Assembly (NCBI RefSeq): GCF_039545035.1
Contig: NZ_BAABRO010000001.1
Coordinates: forward strand, 496,001-560,000
Reading direction: 5' to 3'
Source: Novipirellula caenicola
GTDB taxonomy: Bacteria > Planctomycetota > Planctomycetia > Pirellulales > Pirellulaceae
Length of the DNA stretch: 64,000 bases
Positions within the stretch are counted from its first letter, which is position 1, and every line of letters begins with the position of its first letter. Below are positions 43,604 through 53,928 of this stretch, in pieces. A program made the translations under genes and the position numbers. Under the pieces are notes generated by a model, which saw only the letters and a list, made by a program, of their open reading frames with translations, did not search any database and was not told the DNA's origin.

Positions 43604-45603
43604 GTTGGATTTCAACGCTGACGCCGCTTCACTGGGCACTGTTTTCGCTGATCCCGATCGGCATCATCCTGCTGTATTTCTTGAAACTTCGGCGGGAACC
43701 CGTCGAGGTTCCGAGTACGTTTTTGTGGAAAAAAACGATCGAGGACCTCCACGTCAACAGTTTGCTGCAACGACTACGCCGCAGCATCCTACTGTTTTTA
43801 CAACTGTTGATCATCACGTTGGCGGCATTGGCGATGTTGCGTCCCGGGGTTCGCGGTGAAACTTCCAGCCGCGGTCGTCTGGTGTTCTTGATCGACACAT
43901 CGGCTAGCATGCAGACGACCGACGTCGATGATGACGCCAATCGTTTTGAAAGGGCCAAGCGGTTGGTGTCCGAGCGAATCGAGGCGATGTCCGATAGCGA
44001 AACTGCAATGCTGGTGTCGTTCAGCGATCGCGCCGAGGTATTGCAATCGTTCACATCAGACCGCAACCGATTGCGTGACGCACTGTCGCGTGCCGAGGTG
44101 ACCAACCGCCCCACCGATGTGCTCGGTGCGCTCAAGGCCGCCGATGGACTGGCCAATCCGCGACGTACCAGCGAAGCAGGCGATGTGAACGACGTGCAGG
44201 TTGCCGACGCGTTGCCCGCCGATTTGCTGTTGTACAGCGATGGCGGGTTTCAAACGGTAACCGAATTTGATCTTGGCAACTTGGCTCCGACCTACATTCC
44301 AATCGGGTCAGCCGAAGTCACCAATTTGGCGATCACCGCGTTTTCGGCAGAGCGTAACGTTGAAAAACCCGAGCAAGTCCAGATCTTTGCCACGGTCATC
44401 AATTTAGGTACCCGCCCCGCAGCAGCGACCGCGACATTGACGTTGGACGACGAACTGCTTGATGCATCGAGCGTCGATTTGCCTGTGGGCGAACAAGCGG
44501 GATTGTCGTTTTCGATTGAAAGCGAAGAAGCGATCTCGCTGAAATTGGCGTTGGATATCAAAGACGACCTCGCGATTGACAATGTCGCTTACGCAGCGTT
44601 GACGCCAATGCGAAACGTTTCGGTCCTGGTCGTCACGCCAGGAAACTCGCCGCTTGAAATCGCACTTTCGACTTCCAAGGCTGGCAAGATATGCCAATCC
44701 GAATTCGTGCCGCCTGAATACATGAGTACGGAATCTTACCAACAGCGAGCCGAATCGGGCAACGACGACTTGATCATCTACGACCGATGTTCGCCCGAGA
44801 CGATGCCGCGGACGAATACCTTTTTTATTGGCGCGCTTCCGAGCAACAAGGTATCCAACACCGATGGTACGACCACTGAAGCATGGAAATGGAATAGTGA
44901 ACCCTCCGGTGTGGCACTGATCGACATGGACCGGACTCATCCGTTGATGCGGTACTTGGAACTGTTTTCGCTACTGATTTTCCAGGGCCGTTCGGTCGAA
45001 GGCCCAGCGGGCAGCACCGAACTGCTCGGTGCGGACATCGGACCGATGCTGATGATCGCGCCGCGAGATGGATACCAAGACCTGGTCCTAGGATTCGAAT
45101 TGATCAGCACGGGTGCCGATGGTGCAACACAAACCAACACGAATTGGTACGCAGAACGATCGTGGCCCGTGTTCGTGTTGAACGTGCTGCGTTATTTAGC
45201 AGGCGCCGCCGAAGTCAGTGGCGCGCCGTCGTACACTCCCGGCGACACCGTGCGACTGCGAGTCGAGAGCGCCATCCGCGATGTCGACGTCGAACGTTTG
45301 AGGGACAAAGCGGCCAAGGTCCCTGTGGGTCCATCGGGAGTGACTGAAATTGTCGAAACGGACATGCCCGGCAATTATCGCGTGAAATCCGGCGAGCGAA
45401 TTGTTGATATGTTTTCGATCAACTTATTCAACCGCAGCGAAAGCACGGTCGCCGCAGCCGAAAGCATCGAGCTTGGGTACGAATCGGTCGAAGGCGAAGT
45501 CGGCGGCGTGGAAAAACGCCAAGAGTATTGGCGGTGGCTATTGATCGGCATGTTGGCGATCCTGGCAACCGAATGGTGGGTGTTCGGCCGCCGCGTCGCG
45601 TAG
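43600..45603 (+). CDS. BatA-like membrane protein with VWA domain
   Basis: Protein of 667 aa. The N-terminal aerotolerance-type membrane segment has the typical PLHWALFSLIPIGIILLYFLKLRR followed by a second helix (about residues 58-77, SILLFLQLLIITLAALAML); this long first motif is quoted in part as LIPIGIILLYFLKLRR. The VWA domain carries the MIDAS motif VFLIDTSASMQTT, with LVSFSDRAEVLQ and LLLYSDGGF. A long beta-rich periplasmic region follows and the C-terminus ends in a helix (WRWLLIGMLAILATEWWVF). This is the layout of Bat-type proteins. It overlaps the DUF58 gene by 4 bp. Confidence 0.9.
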   Translation: MSWISTLTPLHWALFSLIPIGIILLYFLKLRREPVEVPSTFLWKKTIEDLHVNSLLQRLRRSILLFLQLLIITLAALAMLRPGVRGETSSRGRLVFLIDTSASMQTTDVDDDANRFERAKRLVSERIEAMSDSETAMLVSFSDRAEVLQSFTSDRNRLRDALSRAEVTNRPTDVLGALKAADGLANPRRTSEAGDVNDVQVADALPADLLLYSDGGFQTVTEFDLGNLAPTYIPIGSAEVTNLAITAFSAERNVEKPEQVQIFATVINLGTRPAAATATLTLDDELLDASSVDLPVGEQAGLSFSIESEEAISLKLALDIKDDLAIDNVAYAALTPMRNVSVLVVTPGNSPLEIALSTSKAGKICQSEFVPPEYMSTESYQQRAESGNDDLIIYDRCSPETMPRTNTFFIGALPSNKVSNTDGTTTEAWKWNSEPSGVALIDMDRTHPLMRYLELFSLLIFQGRSVEGPAGSTELLGADIGPMLMIAPRDGYQDLVLGFELISTGADGATQTNTNWYAERSWPVFVLNVLRYLAGAAEVSGAPSYTPGDTVRLRVESAIRDVDVERLRDKAAKVPVGPSGVTEIVETDMPGNYRVKSGERIVDMFSINLFNRSESTVAAAESIELGYESVEGEVGGVEKRQEYWRWLLIGMLAILATEWWVFGRRVA

Positions 45604-46004
45604 TCGTCGCCTATGCCATTAGTGGTAGCGGAACTCGTCAAGAGTTTCGATCTATTCGGCGATCCACGAAAGTCTTGACGGGCTGTTGATTTAGTGAGCC
45701 GCGACGCGTCAGCGGCCGGGTTCCGCGCACGCCCGGGTGCCTTACGGCGCATGGCCCACTGTCGCGATTTGCAATTCGATTAAATCAACAAGCCGTCAAC
45801 GGCTTGCTGATTTAGTGAAGTTTCCTGCGGCAAGGGGGGCATGATGGACTTCCTAGTCCGTCAATAGCGCATTCGACGGACTAGGAAGTCCATCGTACGA
45901 CTAAATCAACATGCCCGTGAAGAGTTTCGGGCTGTTCGGCGATTCACGAAAGTCTTGACGACTTCCGCTACGTGTCAACCCGCCGCTTGATGCTCCAACA
46001 TCCG
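45604..46004. repeat. Intergenic hairpin element, fourth copy
   Basis: No gene is visible. It contains the GGACTTCCTAGTCCGTC palindrome (45845-45894) with the outer pair GGCTTGCTGATTTAG and CTAAATCAACATGCC. The strings AAAGTCTTGACGGGCTGTTG and GAAAGTCTTGACGACTTCCG repeat within this gap. The element lies between two convergent genes. Confidence 0.7.
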
Positions 46005-47456
46005 TCAATAACGATAATCGGCGCCATCACGGCTACGCTGACAACTCGCTTCGATTTCCGCCAACCGCTGACTCAGCGCCGACAATCGTTCGGGCGACGT
46101 GGCGGCGAGATCATTTTCTTCGTATGGATCTTGGCTTAGATCGTACAGACGAAGCTTGCCGTCCTTCTTGGCCTCTTGCAACAGCTTCCAATTTCCGGAA
46201 ATGATTGCCTTGCCATCAATCCCACCTTGCAAGCGGCGATAACCAAAAAACAGCTCTCGCTCTTGTGACTCGACTTTTTCGGTCAATAGCGGCATCAGAT
46301 TGACTCCGTCGATCGGCAACGAGGACTTGATTGCCGATTCAACCTGACACGCATGGGCGATGGTTGGCAAAAAATCAACCGTCGAACAACGCACGTCGGT
46401 TGCCGTGCCTGCGGGGATCACGCCGGGCCATTCGGCACAAGCCGGAACCAACAACCCGCCTTCATACATCGTGTGTTTGTGACCTTGGAACGGGCCCGCC
46501 GAAGCCACTCCTTTTTTGGACAAACTATCCGCAGGTCCGTTGTCACTACAAAACAGAACGAGGGTCCGTTTTTCAATACCAAGTTCACGCAGTTTGGCAC
46601 GCAAGCGACCAATCTGCTCGTCCATCGCCGTGATACAGCCATAGTAGTTTTGCCGAGCCTTGCCGAATTTCTTATAGCGTTTTTTGTATTCCTCACCCGC
46701 CACCACGGGTTCGTGCGGAGCATGAAACCAAACCGTGGCGAGGAACGGTTGATCTTGATTGGATTCGATAAATGGGATCACACGGTCCATGATGATACAG
46801 CTATCATCGCCCGCCATATTCTCGGACACATCCTTTCCATCTTGGACATAAGGCATTCCGCCTTTCCATGGTTTGCCTGGTTCGTTCCCCCAGCTGTCCC
46901 ATCCCTCGGGTGTCACCGTTGGGTTCCAAGTGGGCACCGCGCTTGTGGTGGCAAAGTATTGATCGTACCCATGGTGTGACGGCGGCGAGTAGAAGCCACG
47001 CGATCCGACGTCGTCGGGTTTGACCCAGCCGACATGCCATTTTCCAAAAAACCCGCTTCGGTAGCCTTTCTTTTTCAGCAGTTCGGGGATCGTCGTTTCA
47101 CCCACTCGCATCCCACCGGTGTGTGCAGCGAGAATTCCAAAGCGAAAGGGATATCGGCCAGTTAAACAACTGCCGCGCGTCGGCGAGCACAGCGGCGCGG
47201 CGGCATAAAAGCGGTCCAACCGCATCCCCCCGGCTGCCATCGCGTCGAGGTTCGGCGTGTGTATGTCATCGTTGCCGTTGAATCCAACGTCTCCCCATCC
47301 TTGGTCATCGCTCATCAGCATGATCACGTTGGGAGCCGCCGCATCGCGACGTGGCTCGGTATCGGCTTTCGCCGAACCGGTCACGGCCAAGCACAACAGC
47401 CCTATCCCCAGCGACAACAGACGATGAATTGGGCGAATTAATTTACGATTGATCAT
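46005..47456 (-). CDS. Sulfatase (arylsulfatase type)
   Basis: Exported sulfatase of 483 aa. A signal peptide covers about residues 1-32 (LLSLGIGLLCLAVTGSAKAD). The metal-binding start NVIMLMSDDQGWGDVGFNG gives the paired aspartates at 50-51. The active-site motif is CSPTRGSCLTGRYPFR with Cys90, which must be oxidised to formylglycine. The HAPHEPVV and CSDNGPAD motifs are also present, as is KHTMYEGGLLVPACAEWPG. The enzyme hydrolyses sulfate esters, most likely on algal polysaccharide. Its start overlaps the stop of the second sulfatase gene (ATGA), so both are translated together. A formylglycine-generating enzyme is not in the window. Confidence 0.95.
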   Translation of the reverse strand: MINRKLIRPIHRLLSLGIGLLCLAVTGSAKADTEPRRDAAAPNVIMLMSDDQGWGDVGFNGNDDIHTPNLDAMAAGGMRLDRFYAAAPLCSPTRGSCLTGRYPFRFGILAAHTGGMRVGETTIPELLKKKGYRSGFFGKWHVGWVKPDDVGSRGFYSPPSHHGYDQYFATTSAVPTWNPTVTPEGWDSWGNEPGKPWKGGMPYVQDGKDVSENMAGDDSCIIMDRVIPFIESNQDQPFLATVWFHAPHEPVVAGEEYKKRYKKFGKARQNYYGCITAMDEQIGRLRAKLRELGIEKRTLVLFCSDNGPADSLSKKGVASAGPFQGHKHTMYEGGLLVPACAEWPGVIPAGTATDVRCSTVDFLPTIAHACQVESAIKSSLPIDGVNLMPLLTEKVESQERELFFGYRRLQGGIDGKAIISGNWKLLQEAKKDGKLRLYDLSQDPYEENDLAATSPERLSALSQRLAEIEASCQRSRDGADYRY

Positions 47457-48958
47457 TGGATAACTTCACCTTCGGTTAATGTGTCGATCCATCGAGCATG
47501 CTGTTTTTTGACTTCGTTCAATTCAGGGTGACCCGCCAAGTTGCTCCACTCATTGGGATCTTTGCTGTGATCATAAAGTTCTTCCGAACCGTCGCGATAG
47601 CGAATGTAACGCCATCGTTCGGAGCGAACGGTATGGTTGCCTGCGGTCGTCGATGTCAACGCAGGCCGATCCCATTCGTCATTAGGGTTCACCAACAATC
47701 GTCGAAAACTTTGCCCTTCCAATTGAGCCGGCGGCTCCAATTGGCAAAGCTCGGCGAGCGTCGGATAGATGTCGATCAATCCAACCGTGCGATCGCACGC
47801 GTTTCCATCGGCGGACACTCCCGGCACATGCACGGCCAGAAAGCTACGCGTGGATTCTTCCCATGGCATCCATTTCCGCCAGTGCTGTTTTTCACCTAGA
47901 TGCCAACCGTGATCGGACCAAAGCACGACGATCGTGTTGTTGGCATAGCGGCTATCTCGCAAATGTGACAGCACTTGCCCGATGCAATCGTCGGTCAACG
48001 CGACGCAAGCGTGATAGGCATGCACTAATTCGCGTCGATAAGTGGGGCTGTACTGATCCACGGCGTCATCGGCGATCAAATCATCGCGGCCGAGTACCCA
48101 ACGCCGAGCGATCTCGGGAACATCATCCAAGTCGTTCTCCAGCACGGCTGGCATTGTCAATTTTTCACGATCGAATTGGTCGAAATAGCGTTTCGGCGCG
48201 GTCATCGGGGTATGAGGTTTGTAGAACCCGATCGCAAGAAAGAAGGGTTTCTCGTGTTTTTGGTCCAATTGCGTTTTCGCCCAAGTAGCCACTTGCTCGT
48301 CGGGCATTTCGCCCGGTTCGATATCGAGTGCCGCCCACGCCAACGTGTCCTTGGCTCGATCGCCAAATCGTTTTGCAAACTGTCTTCCGTCCGGAGGCTC
48401 CGGCCCCCATCGCAGCGTCTTTGGCCCCACCGCGTCCCAATAGGCCTTTTTGCCATGGTCGTTGTGATAGATTTTGCCCATACACATCGTGTGGTAACCA
48501 TTGTCGCGAAACCAAGCCGGCATCTGCGTTGCCGAACGATAGACCGAACCAGCACGCTTCAGACTGTTTCCATAGATCCCGGTCGTCGATGCATACATCC
48601 CGGTCAGCACCGAGGTACGTGACGCGTTACAAAGTGCGACTTGGCAATGCGAATTACGAAACAACACACTGTTTTTGGCAAACTCGTCGATGTTGGGCGT
48701 TTGGGCATCTGGATTCCCACCGAGACATCCCACCCAATCGTTGAGGTCGTCCACAGCGATGAACAAAACATTGGGAGGTTGATTGGCAGCGACCGCGGAT
48801 TTCTTCCGTTTCGATTCTGGTTCCTCGGCGTGTAAGCAAGCCGAGTCCCACCCCGAAACGCCACTTGCCACCGCAAGTGCCATCACCAGAAAGCGTGACA
48901 CGAAGAATCGAACTCGGTCGGGTTCGCCTCGGCGTAGGTCGTCGTTAATAAGTGTCAT
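47453..48958 (-). CDS. Sulfatase (iduronate-2-sulfatase type)
   Basis: Exported sulfatase of 501 aa. The start at 48958 gives a hydrophobic export signal (residues about 18-43, FFVSRFLVMALAVASGVSG), while 34 upstream codons are not used. The metal-binding opening is NVLFIAVDDLNDWVGCLGG, as in iduronate-2-sulfatases. The active-site motif is CNASRTSVLTGMYASTTG with Cys110, i.e. the C-x-A-x-R version. GFYKPHTPMTAP and LWSDHGWHLGEKQHWRKW are further signatures of this subfamily. It precedes and overlaps the arylsulfatase-type gene. The pair probably removes different sulfate groups from one polysaccharide, and the divergent agarase-like gene supports a marine galactan as substrate. Confidence 0.95.
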   Translation of the reverse strand: MTLINDDLRRGEPDRVRFFVSRFLVMALAVASGVSGWDSACLHAEEPESKRKKSAVAANQPPNVLFIAVDDLNDWVGCLGGNPDAQTPNIDEFAKNSVLFRNSHCQVALCNASRTSVLTGMYASTTGIYGNSLKRAGSVYRSATQMPAWFRDNGYHTMCMGKIYHNDHGKKAYWDAVGPKTLRWGPEPPDGRQFAKRFGDRAKDTLAWAALDIEPGEMPDEQVATWAKTQLDQKHEKPFFLAIGFYKPHTPMTAPKRYFDQFDREKLTMPAVLENDLDDVPEIARRWVLGRDDLIADDAVDQYSPTYRRELVHAYHACVALTDDCIGQVLSHLRDSRYANNTIVVLWSDHGWHLGEKQHWRKWMPWEESTRSFLAVHVPGVSADGNACDRTVGLIDIYPTLAELCQLEPPAQLEGQSFRRLLVNPNDEWDRPALTSTTAGNHTVRSERWRYIRYRDGSEELYDHSKDPNEWSNLAGHPELNEVKKQHARWIDTLTEGEVIQ

Positions 48959-49238
48959 GGGTTCACATGGACGAGTGAAGATTTGGTGCAGAAGATTGAA
49001 GCGGCGGCGAGATTGCCGATCGATAGTATGAACGAAACATTTGACAAGTGCATCTACCACCTTTTATTTTCCATTTCCCAGCTACGATTGCGTTAGTCAT
49101 CACACAGCGACTCGCAGTCTTGCGTCGAGTTGGCTGCGGACTACCTTGATTGCTGTCTGCAGCCCGGTTGGTTCTCACATATCCTTCCCCCGGTTTGCGA
49201 TTGTTTTTTCATTTAATGTCCAGGGTCAACCTTTTTCG

Positions 49239-50627
49239 ATGACTTCATTCCGAACTGTGCTCGTAGCCGCTTGGTTGGTTTTATTGACGCCTCTGCTTTC
49301 TGGCGAGGAAACGATCATCGTCAAAGCAAAAGCCAAATTACAACACCGGTGGAAAGATCGCCCCACACGGACGATCGCTACGCTGGAAAACTACCAATCG
49401 TTTGAGCCTCCACTCAACAAGTACGGCAGTCGCATGGACCAGCGAGAACCGAGCACCGGTTTTTTCTATACCCTGCAAAAAGACGGACGATGGTGGATCG
49501 TTGATCCCGAAGGGTACCTTCACATCAACCGCGGGATCGTCTCGGTCAGCATCGGAACCGGACCGGCTCAGCGGAAAGCCTTTGCTTCGAAATTCCAAAG
49601 TAAAGCCGATTGGTCGACACAAACGGCCAAGCTACTTCGCGATCATCATTTCACGGGAACCGGAGCTTGGACGGACGACGACCTGATCCAACGCCATAAC
49701 GACGGCGTTTCGCACTGCATCAACTGGAATTTCATGACCACGTTTAGCAAGGGGCGAACTCGTCGTGGCTCGGGACACGCCAACTATCCCGGAGACTGCA
49801 TCTTGGTCTTTCATCCAGGATGGGAAGCGTTTTGCAGCAAACATGCACGCGAACAAATCACTCAACACCGCGAAGACCCGAATCTGCTCGGCCATTTTTT
49901 TGACAACGAACTTCCGCTGAAACCCGATATGATCGATCGCTATCTTCGATTGGACAAAGACGACCCGGGCTACCTTGCCGCGACCGCCTTTCTAAAAACT
50001 CAACATGGCGACGATGCGACGGTCGAGGATCTGACATCATCGGACCGAGCGAAATTTGACGATCTGGTGATGGAAAAGTACGTCGGCACGGTGGCAAGGG
50101 CGATCAAGCAAGTCGATCCCAACCACATGTTGCTCGGACCAAGGCTGTATTCGCGCAACGCGTCGCTGGATGTCATCGGCAAGTATGTGGATGCGTTCTG
50201 TTACAACCTTTACGGACAGTGGTCCCCCGCCAGCAAAGCCAGTGCACTGGCCGCCGAAGTGGGCAAACCGCTGATCGTCACGGAATACTATGCCAAAGGC
50301 ATGGACGCCAATGGTCTGAGCAACCAGAGCGGTGCAGGGTGGTGCGTCCCAACCCAGGCCGACCGCGGGCTGTTCTATCAAAACTTTTGCCTTGATTTGA
50401 TGGAATCGAAGATCTGCGTCGGATGGCATTGGTTCAAATACCAAGACAATGACCCCACCGACACGACCAAAGACCCCTCGAATCTGAATTCGAACAAAGG
50501 AATCCTGGACAATCACTATCAACCGTATAGGCCGCTGTTGGATCGAATGAAGGAACTGAACCGCGAGGTGTACGGTTTGATTGACTACTTCGACCAGCGA
50601 TCGACGACATTGCCGAGCAGCCGGTAA
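49239..50627 (+). CDS. Agarase-like glycoside hydrolase (clan GH-A type)
   Basis: Exported protein of 462 aa with a (beta/alpha)8-like hydrolase domain. The start at 49239 yields a signal peptide (VLVAAWLVLLTPLLSG, cleavage near GEE). DGRWWIVDPEGYLHINRG is the typical start of agarase-like proteins. The likely acid/base is Glu224 in FFDNELPL (Asn-Glu, clan GH-A pattern) and the likely nucleophile is Glu349 in LIVTEYYAKGMD. WHWFKYQDNDP matches the end of the barrel. By family resemblance it attacks agar or a related galactan, but other beta-linked polysaccharides are possible. It is divergent from the two-sulfatase operon, with 280 bp between starts, which suggests shared control. Confidence 0.72.
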   Translation: MTSFRTVLVAAWLVLLTPLLSGEETIIVKAKAKLQHRWKDRPTRTIATLENYQSFEPPLNKYGSRMDQREPSTGFFYTLQKDGRWWIVDPEGYLHINRGIVSVSIGTGPAQRKAFASKFQSKADWSTQTAKLLRDHHFTGTGAWTDDDLIQRHNDGVSHCINWNFMTTFSKGRTRRGSGHANYPGDCILVFHPGWEAFCSKHAREQITQHREDPNLLGHFFDNELPLKPDMIDRYLRLDKDDPGYLAATAFLKTQHGDDATVEDLTSSDRAKFDDLVMEKYVGTVARAIKQVDPNHMLLGPRLYSRNASLDVIGKYVDAFCYNLYGQWSPASKASALAAEVGKPLIVTEYYAKGMDANGLSNQSGAGWCVPTQADRGLFYQNFCLDLMESKICVGWHWFKYQDNDPTDTTKDPSNLNSNKGILDNHYQPYRPLLDRMKELNREVYGLIDYFDQRSTTLPSSR

Positions 50628-50812
50628 ACGGCTTGGTGTCGGCTTGCGGCCCGTGCCATCTGCTTTGGGTAGCGGTGCTACGAAAAACCACTCGGTTAGG
50701 GGCAATGTGGATGGCAATGGCCGGTGAACGACGGCCTCGGTCTTCGCAAAACCTTCTGCTACAATACAGAGACGTCACTAATGGTCGTTTCTCAATCGAG
50801 TGAACCTCATCC

Positions 50813-51781
50813 ATGCTCGCTGCACTGCATTTTCGCATCACGCTGCTAACCGCCATCGTTTTGTCGCTATTCATCTTGTCATCACCGGCGGTGACCTACG
50901 GGCAAGAGCGTCGGGCACCGAAACCGACGTTTAGCGAAGGCGATACCCGCGGCGTTTTCTTTGATTCGCTTGACGAGGCGTTCCGCGACAGCCGTCCGAC
51001 GCTCGCAACGATTCGCAAGGCATCCTCGGCTGCTGCGATGGCAGCGGTGGCGTCAACCGATACGGATGCGAAAGACGACAACAGCGGCGGTGATGGCGGC
51101 TGGGCCAAGCTGATCGCTCCGACGTCGCTGGAGGATGAAATCAAACGGCTAAAGCTGCACTATGACGAAGTCGTTTCCACGCCCGGATCGTTCAAGGGAG
51201 GCGGTTACCAAGACGCCCGCTTGGATCTATCGATTTTGGCGACATTGTTTGCGATCATCAACGACTACTCGGGCGATGTACGCTGGAAAGACCAAGCGGC
51301 AGCGGCTCGCGACTTGATTGCACGAACCGCGTTCAACTGCAAAGCCGGATCGGCGCAGGTCTACAACGAAGCAAAATTGCGTAAGGCTGACTTGCAAGAC
51401 CTTGTTGCCGGTAGCGGATTGGCCAATCGCGACGCCGAACCCGAAAACGATTGGTCCATGATCGTCGATCGATCGCCGTTAATGGAATACGCACAGTTGC
51501 TGCAAGACAAATTGAAGCAAGCGAGTCGCGACAAGAAATCAACCGAAGAAAACGCCGAGCAAATCCGGCGTGACGCGCAACTGTTGGCGATGGTGGGCAA
51601 GGTATTGACGCTGGAAGGGTTGGACGACGCCGAGGACGACGAATACGTCATGCTCAGCAACAACATGTCCAAGGCGGCCAGCGCGGTTGCCACCGCGATG
51701 GAATCCAATACCTACGAGATCGGGCCGCTCGTCGGTGCCGTCACCCAAAGCTGTGATGCGTGCCACGAACAGTACCGGTAA
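50813..51781 (+). CDS. Cytochrome c-type protein with C-terminal heme site
   Basis: Exported protein of 322 aa. A signal peptide lies at residues 1-30 (LLTAIVLSLFILSSPAVTYG). The only heme-binding motif is CDACH near the very C-terminus (SCDACHEQYR), the position found in cytochrome c' (class II) four-helix proteins. The rest is predicted helical, with an Asp/Ser/Ala-rich linker around residues 60-95 and a Lys/Glu-rich helix around residues 235-255. It is longer than a classical cytochrome c' (about 130 residues), so an additional helical domain precedes it. Likely a periplasmic electron-transfer or gas-binding protein; no redox partner is adjacent. Confidence 0.82.
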   Translation: MLAALHFRITLLTAIVLSLFILSSPAVTYGQERRAPKPTFSEGDTRGVFFDSLDEAFRDSRPTLATIRKASSAAAMAAVASTDTDAKDDNSGGDGGWAKLIAPTSLEDEIKRLKLHYDEVVSTPGSFKGGGYQDARLDLSILATLFAIINDYSGDVRWKDQAAAARDLIARTAFNCKAGSAQVYNEAKLRKADLQDLVAGSGLANRDAEPENDWSMIVDRSPLMEYAQLLQDKLKQASRDKKSTEENAEQIRRDAQLLAMVGKVLTLEGLDDAEDDEYVMLSNNMSKAASAVATAMESNTYEIGPLVGAVTQSCDACHEQYR

Positions 51782-51847
51782 GACGCATCCCTAATTGCGG
51801 GCTCTTCACTAGCGAGTCACCGCAACTTTGTGGCGGGAACACCCCAC

Positions 51848-52024
51848 TCACTTGATGTCTTTGTCAGAGACCGGTTTGCAGAGGTAGGCTTTTTCGGCTG
51901 CGGTTCTGCCGCATTTCTTGCACACAAATTTCGCCGAATGCGCTTCGGCCAGCAGCAGCGGAAGCAAATCCTCGATTTCGCTACGATCCCATTTGCAGAT
52001 CGCTTTCTTCTTTTTGGGCTTCAT
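51848..52024 (-). CDS. Small Cys-pair protein (zinc-ribbon-like)
   Basis: Protein of 58 aa (61 aa with the ATG three codons upstream). It has a lysine-rich N-terminus (KPKKKKAICKWDRSEIEDL) and then KFVCKKCGRTAAEKAYLCKP. Four cysteines (one in ICKW, two in CKKC, one in YLCKP) could bind one zinc ion. I recall similar small proteins in planctomycetes but cannot name a family. It lies between the cytochrome gene and pckA, in pckA orientation, 110 bp downstream of the pckA stop. Confidence 0.7.
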   Translation of the reverse strand: MKPKKKKAICKWDRSEIEDLLPLLLAEAHSAKFVCKKCGRTAAEKAYLCKPVSDKDIK

Positions 52025-52134
52025 TGCGGTCAATCCTGGTGAGTGACGTCGGTCCGTAACCGACCTATTGTAATCTCCCCCACCGCCGCCCGAACGGATT
52101 ATTCGAGGCGGTCAACCGTGCGATGCCCCCCGAA

Positions 52135-53724
52135 CTAGGTTGCCGCGGGTCCGGCGTTACGGATCGCTTCGCTTGCACCCGATTCGAACTTTTTGAAATT
52201 GTCGTGGAACAGGTCCGCCAGCCGTCGTGCACTGCTTTGATACGCGTCGGCGTCGGCCCAAGCGTCCGCGGGCCACAACACTTCGCTTGGCAAATCGCCG
52301 CAGGTTTCTGGCACCTCGAAGCGAAAGACCGGGTCCGTTCGCGTGCTGGCGTTCGCCAATGAACCGTCGTGGATCGCGTCAATGATCCCGCGAGTGTGCT
52401 TGATACTCATTCGTTTACCGACCCCGTAGGGGCCACCGCCCCAACCGGTGTTGACCAACCACACGTTGCTGCCGTGTTGGCGAATGCGGTCGGCCAACAA
52501 CTCGGCATACTTTGCCGGATGCCAGACCAGAAACGCGGCTCCGAAACAGGCACTGAAGGTTGCCGTCGGTTCATTGACGTTCATTTCGGTGCCCGCGACT
52601 TTGGCGGTATAACCGCTGATGAAATGATACATCGCTTGTTCGGGCGTTAATTTCGCGACCGGTGGCAAGACGCCAAAGGCGTCACAGGTCAAGAAGATGA
52701 TGTTGTCGGGATGGCCTCCGACGCAGGGAATTTTTGCGTTTTCGATGTATTCGATCGGGTAGGCGACGCGAGTATTTTCGGTAATCGATGCATCGTCGTA
52801 ATTGACCACGTGCGTTGTTTCGTCGAACACGACGTTCTCGAGCACGCTGCCGTAGCGGATCGCTTGATAGATCTCTGGCTCGCTCTCTGCGCTGAGGTGG
52901 ATGACTTTTGCGTAACAGCCACCTTCGATATTGAAAATGCCGGTGGACGTCCAACAATGCTCGTCATCACCGATCAGCCGACGGTGGGGATCGGTCGAAA
53001 GCGTGGTTTTGCCGGTTCCCGAGAGTCCAAAGAACAGCGACACGCTGCCTTCGGCCGATTCGTTCGCACTGCAGTGCATGCTGAGCACACCCTTCTTGGG
53101 CATTAGATAGTTCATCACGGTGAACACGCCCTTCTTCATTTCACCAGCGTACTGGGTGCCCAAAATCACGAACTCGCCGTGCTTGAACGACAAGTCCACA
53201 CTTGTCGTGCTGGTCATTTGCGCGGTGTAGGGGTTGGCGGGAAACGAACCGGCATTAAAAATGGTGATGTCGGGTTCGCCAAACGTTTGCAGTTGTTCGG
53301 CGGTGGGGCGGATCAGCATGTTGTGCATAAACAGCGCATGGTACGCACTTTCGGCAATCACACGTATCTTTAATTGGTGGTCTGGGTCCCAGCCTGCAAA
53401 TCCATCAAACACAAAAATCCGCGAGCGTGTATTGAGGTAGTCGATGGCGCGTTGGCGATTGATCGCAAACGAGCGGTCGGTCAGCCGGATATTGACATCA
53501 CCCCACCATATATCGTTACTGCTTTCGGGTTCGTCGACAATTCGTTTGTCTTTCGGGCTTCGCCCGGTCTTGTCACCGCTACGAGTCGCGAGGGCTCCGG
53601 AGGCCGAGATCGCGGCGTGTTCATCGATAATTGCGTACTCGTACAACCGAGCCGGCGTCGCGTTGCGAATCACGTCTGAAACACGGATTCCGTACTCTTG
53701 CAAATCGATTGGATTAACACTCAT
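52135..53724 (-). CDS. pckA: Phosphoenolpyruvate carboxykinase (ATP)
   Basis: Enzyme of 529 aa that converts oxaloacetate and ATP to phosphoenolpyruvate, the first step of gluconeogenesis, in the cytosol. Signatures: the N-terminal [34 protein letters not shown], the kinase-1 motif [16 protein letters not shown] (about residue 235), the metal site [21 protein letters not shown], and [10 protein letters not shown], all as in ATP-dependent enzymes. The start at 53724 fits the usual length; a much longer open frame (to 54633) is only the antisense shadow of the divergent uvrA-like gene. It points to growth on acids or amino acids in addition to sugars. Confidence 0.98.
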   Translation of the reverse strand: MSVNPIDLQEYGIRVSDVIRNATPARLYEYAIIDEHAAISASGALATRSGDKTGRSPKDKRIVDEPESSNDIWWGDVNIRLTDRSFAINRQRAIDYLNTRSRIFVFDGFAGWDPDHQLKIRVIAESAYHALFMHNMLIRPTAEQLQTFGEPDITIFNAGSFPANPYTAQMTSTTSVDLSFKHGEFVILGTQYAGEMKKGVFTVMNYLMPKKGVLSMHCSANESAEGSVSLFFGLSGTGKTTLSTDPHRRLIGDDEHCWTSTGIFNIEGGCYAKVIHLSAESEPEIYQAIRYGSVLENVVFDETTHVVNYDDASITENTRVAYPIEYIENAKIPCVGGHPDNIIFLTCDAFGVLPPVAKLTPEQAMYHFISGYTAKVAGTEMNVNEPTATFSACFGAAFLVWHPAKYAELLADRIRQHGSNVWLVNTGWGGGPYGVGKRMSIKHTRGIIDAIHDGSLANASTRTDPVFRFEVPETCGDLPSEVLWPADAWADADAYQSSARRLADLFHDNFKKFESGASEAIRNAGPAAT

Positions 53725-53928
53725 CAGTAGCTCTCGCAAATACAGGGTAATCGTCAGGCAACATCGTACGGGGTACGCGAGCATTCGCCAACTCGGTACA
53801 AATTTGACGGCTGATAACACGCACCTAGCGATGATTAAGGGCGCATCGTTTGCAACGGCATCCCCTGTCCACTGGCGGTCTGAATCTGAACGACCGCAGC
53901 CCGCCCGCACTTCCAACGGAAAAACAAC

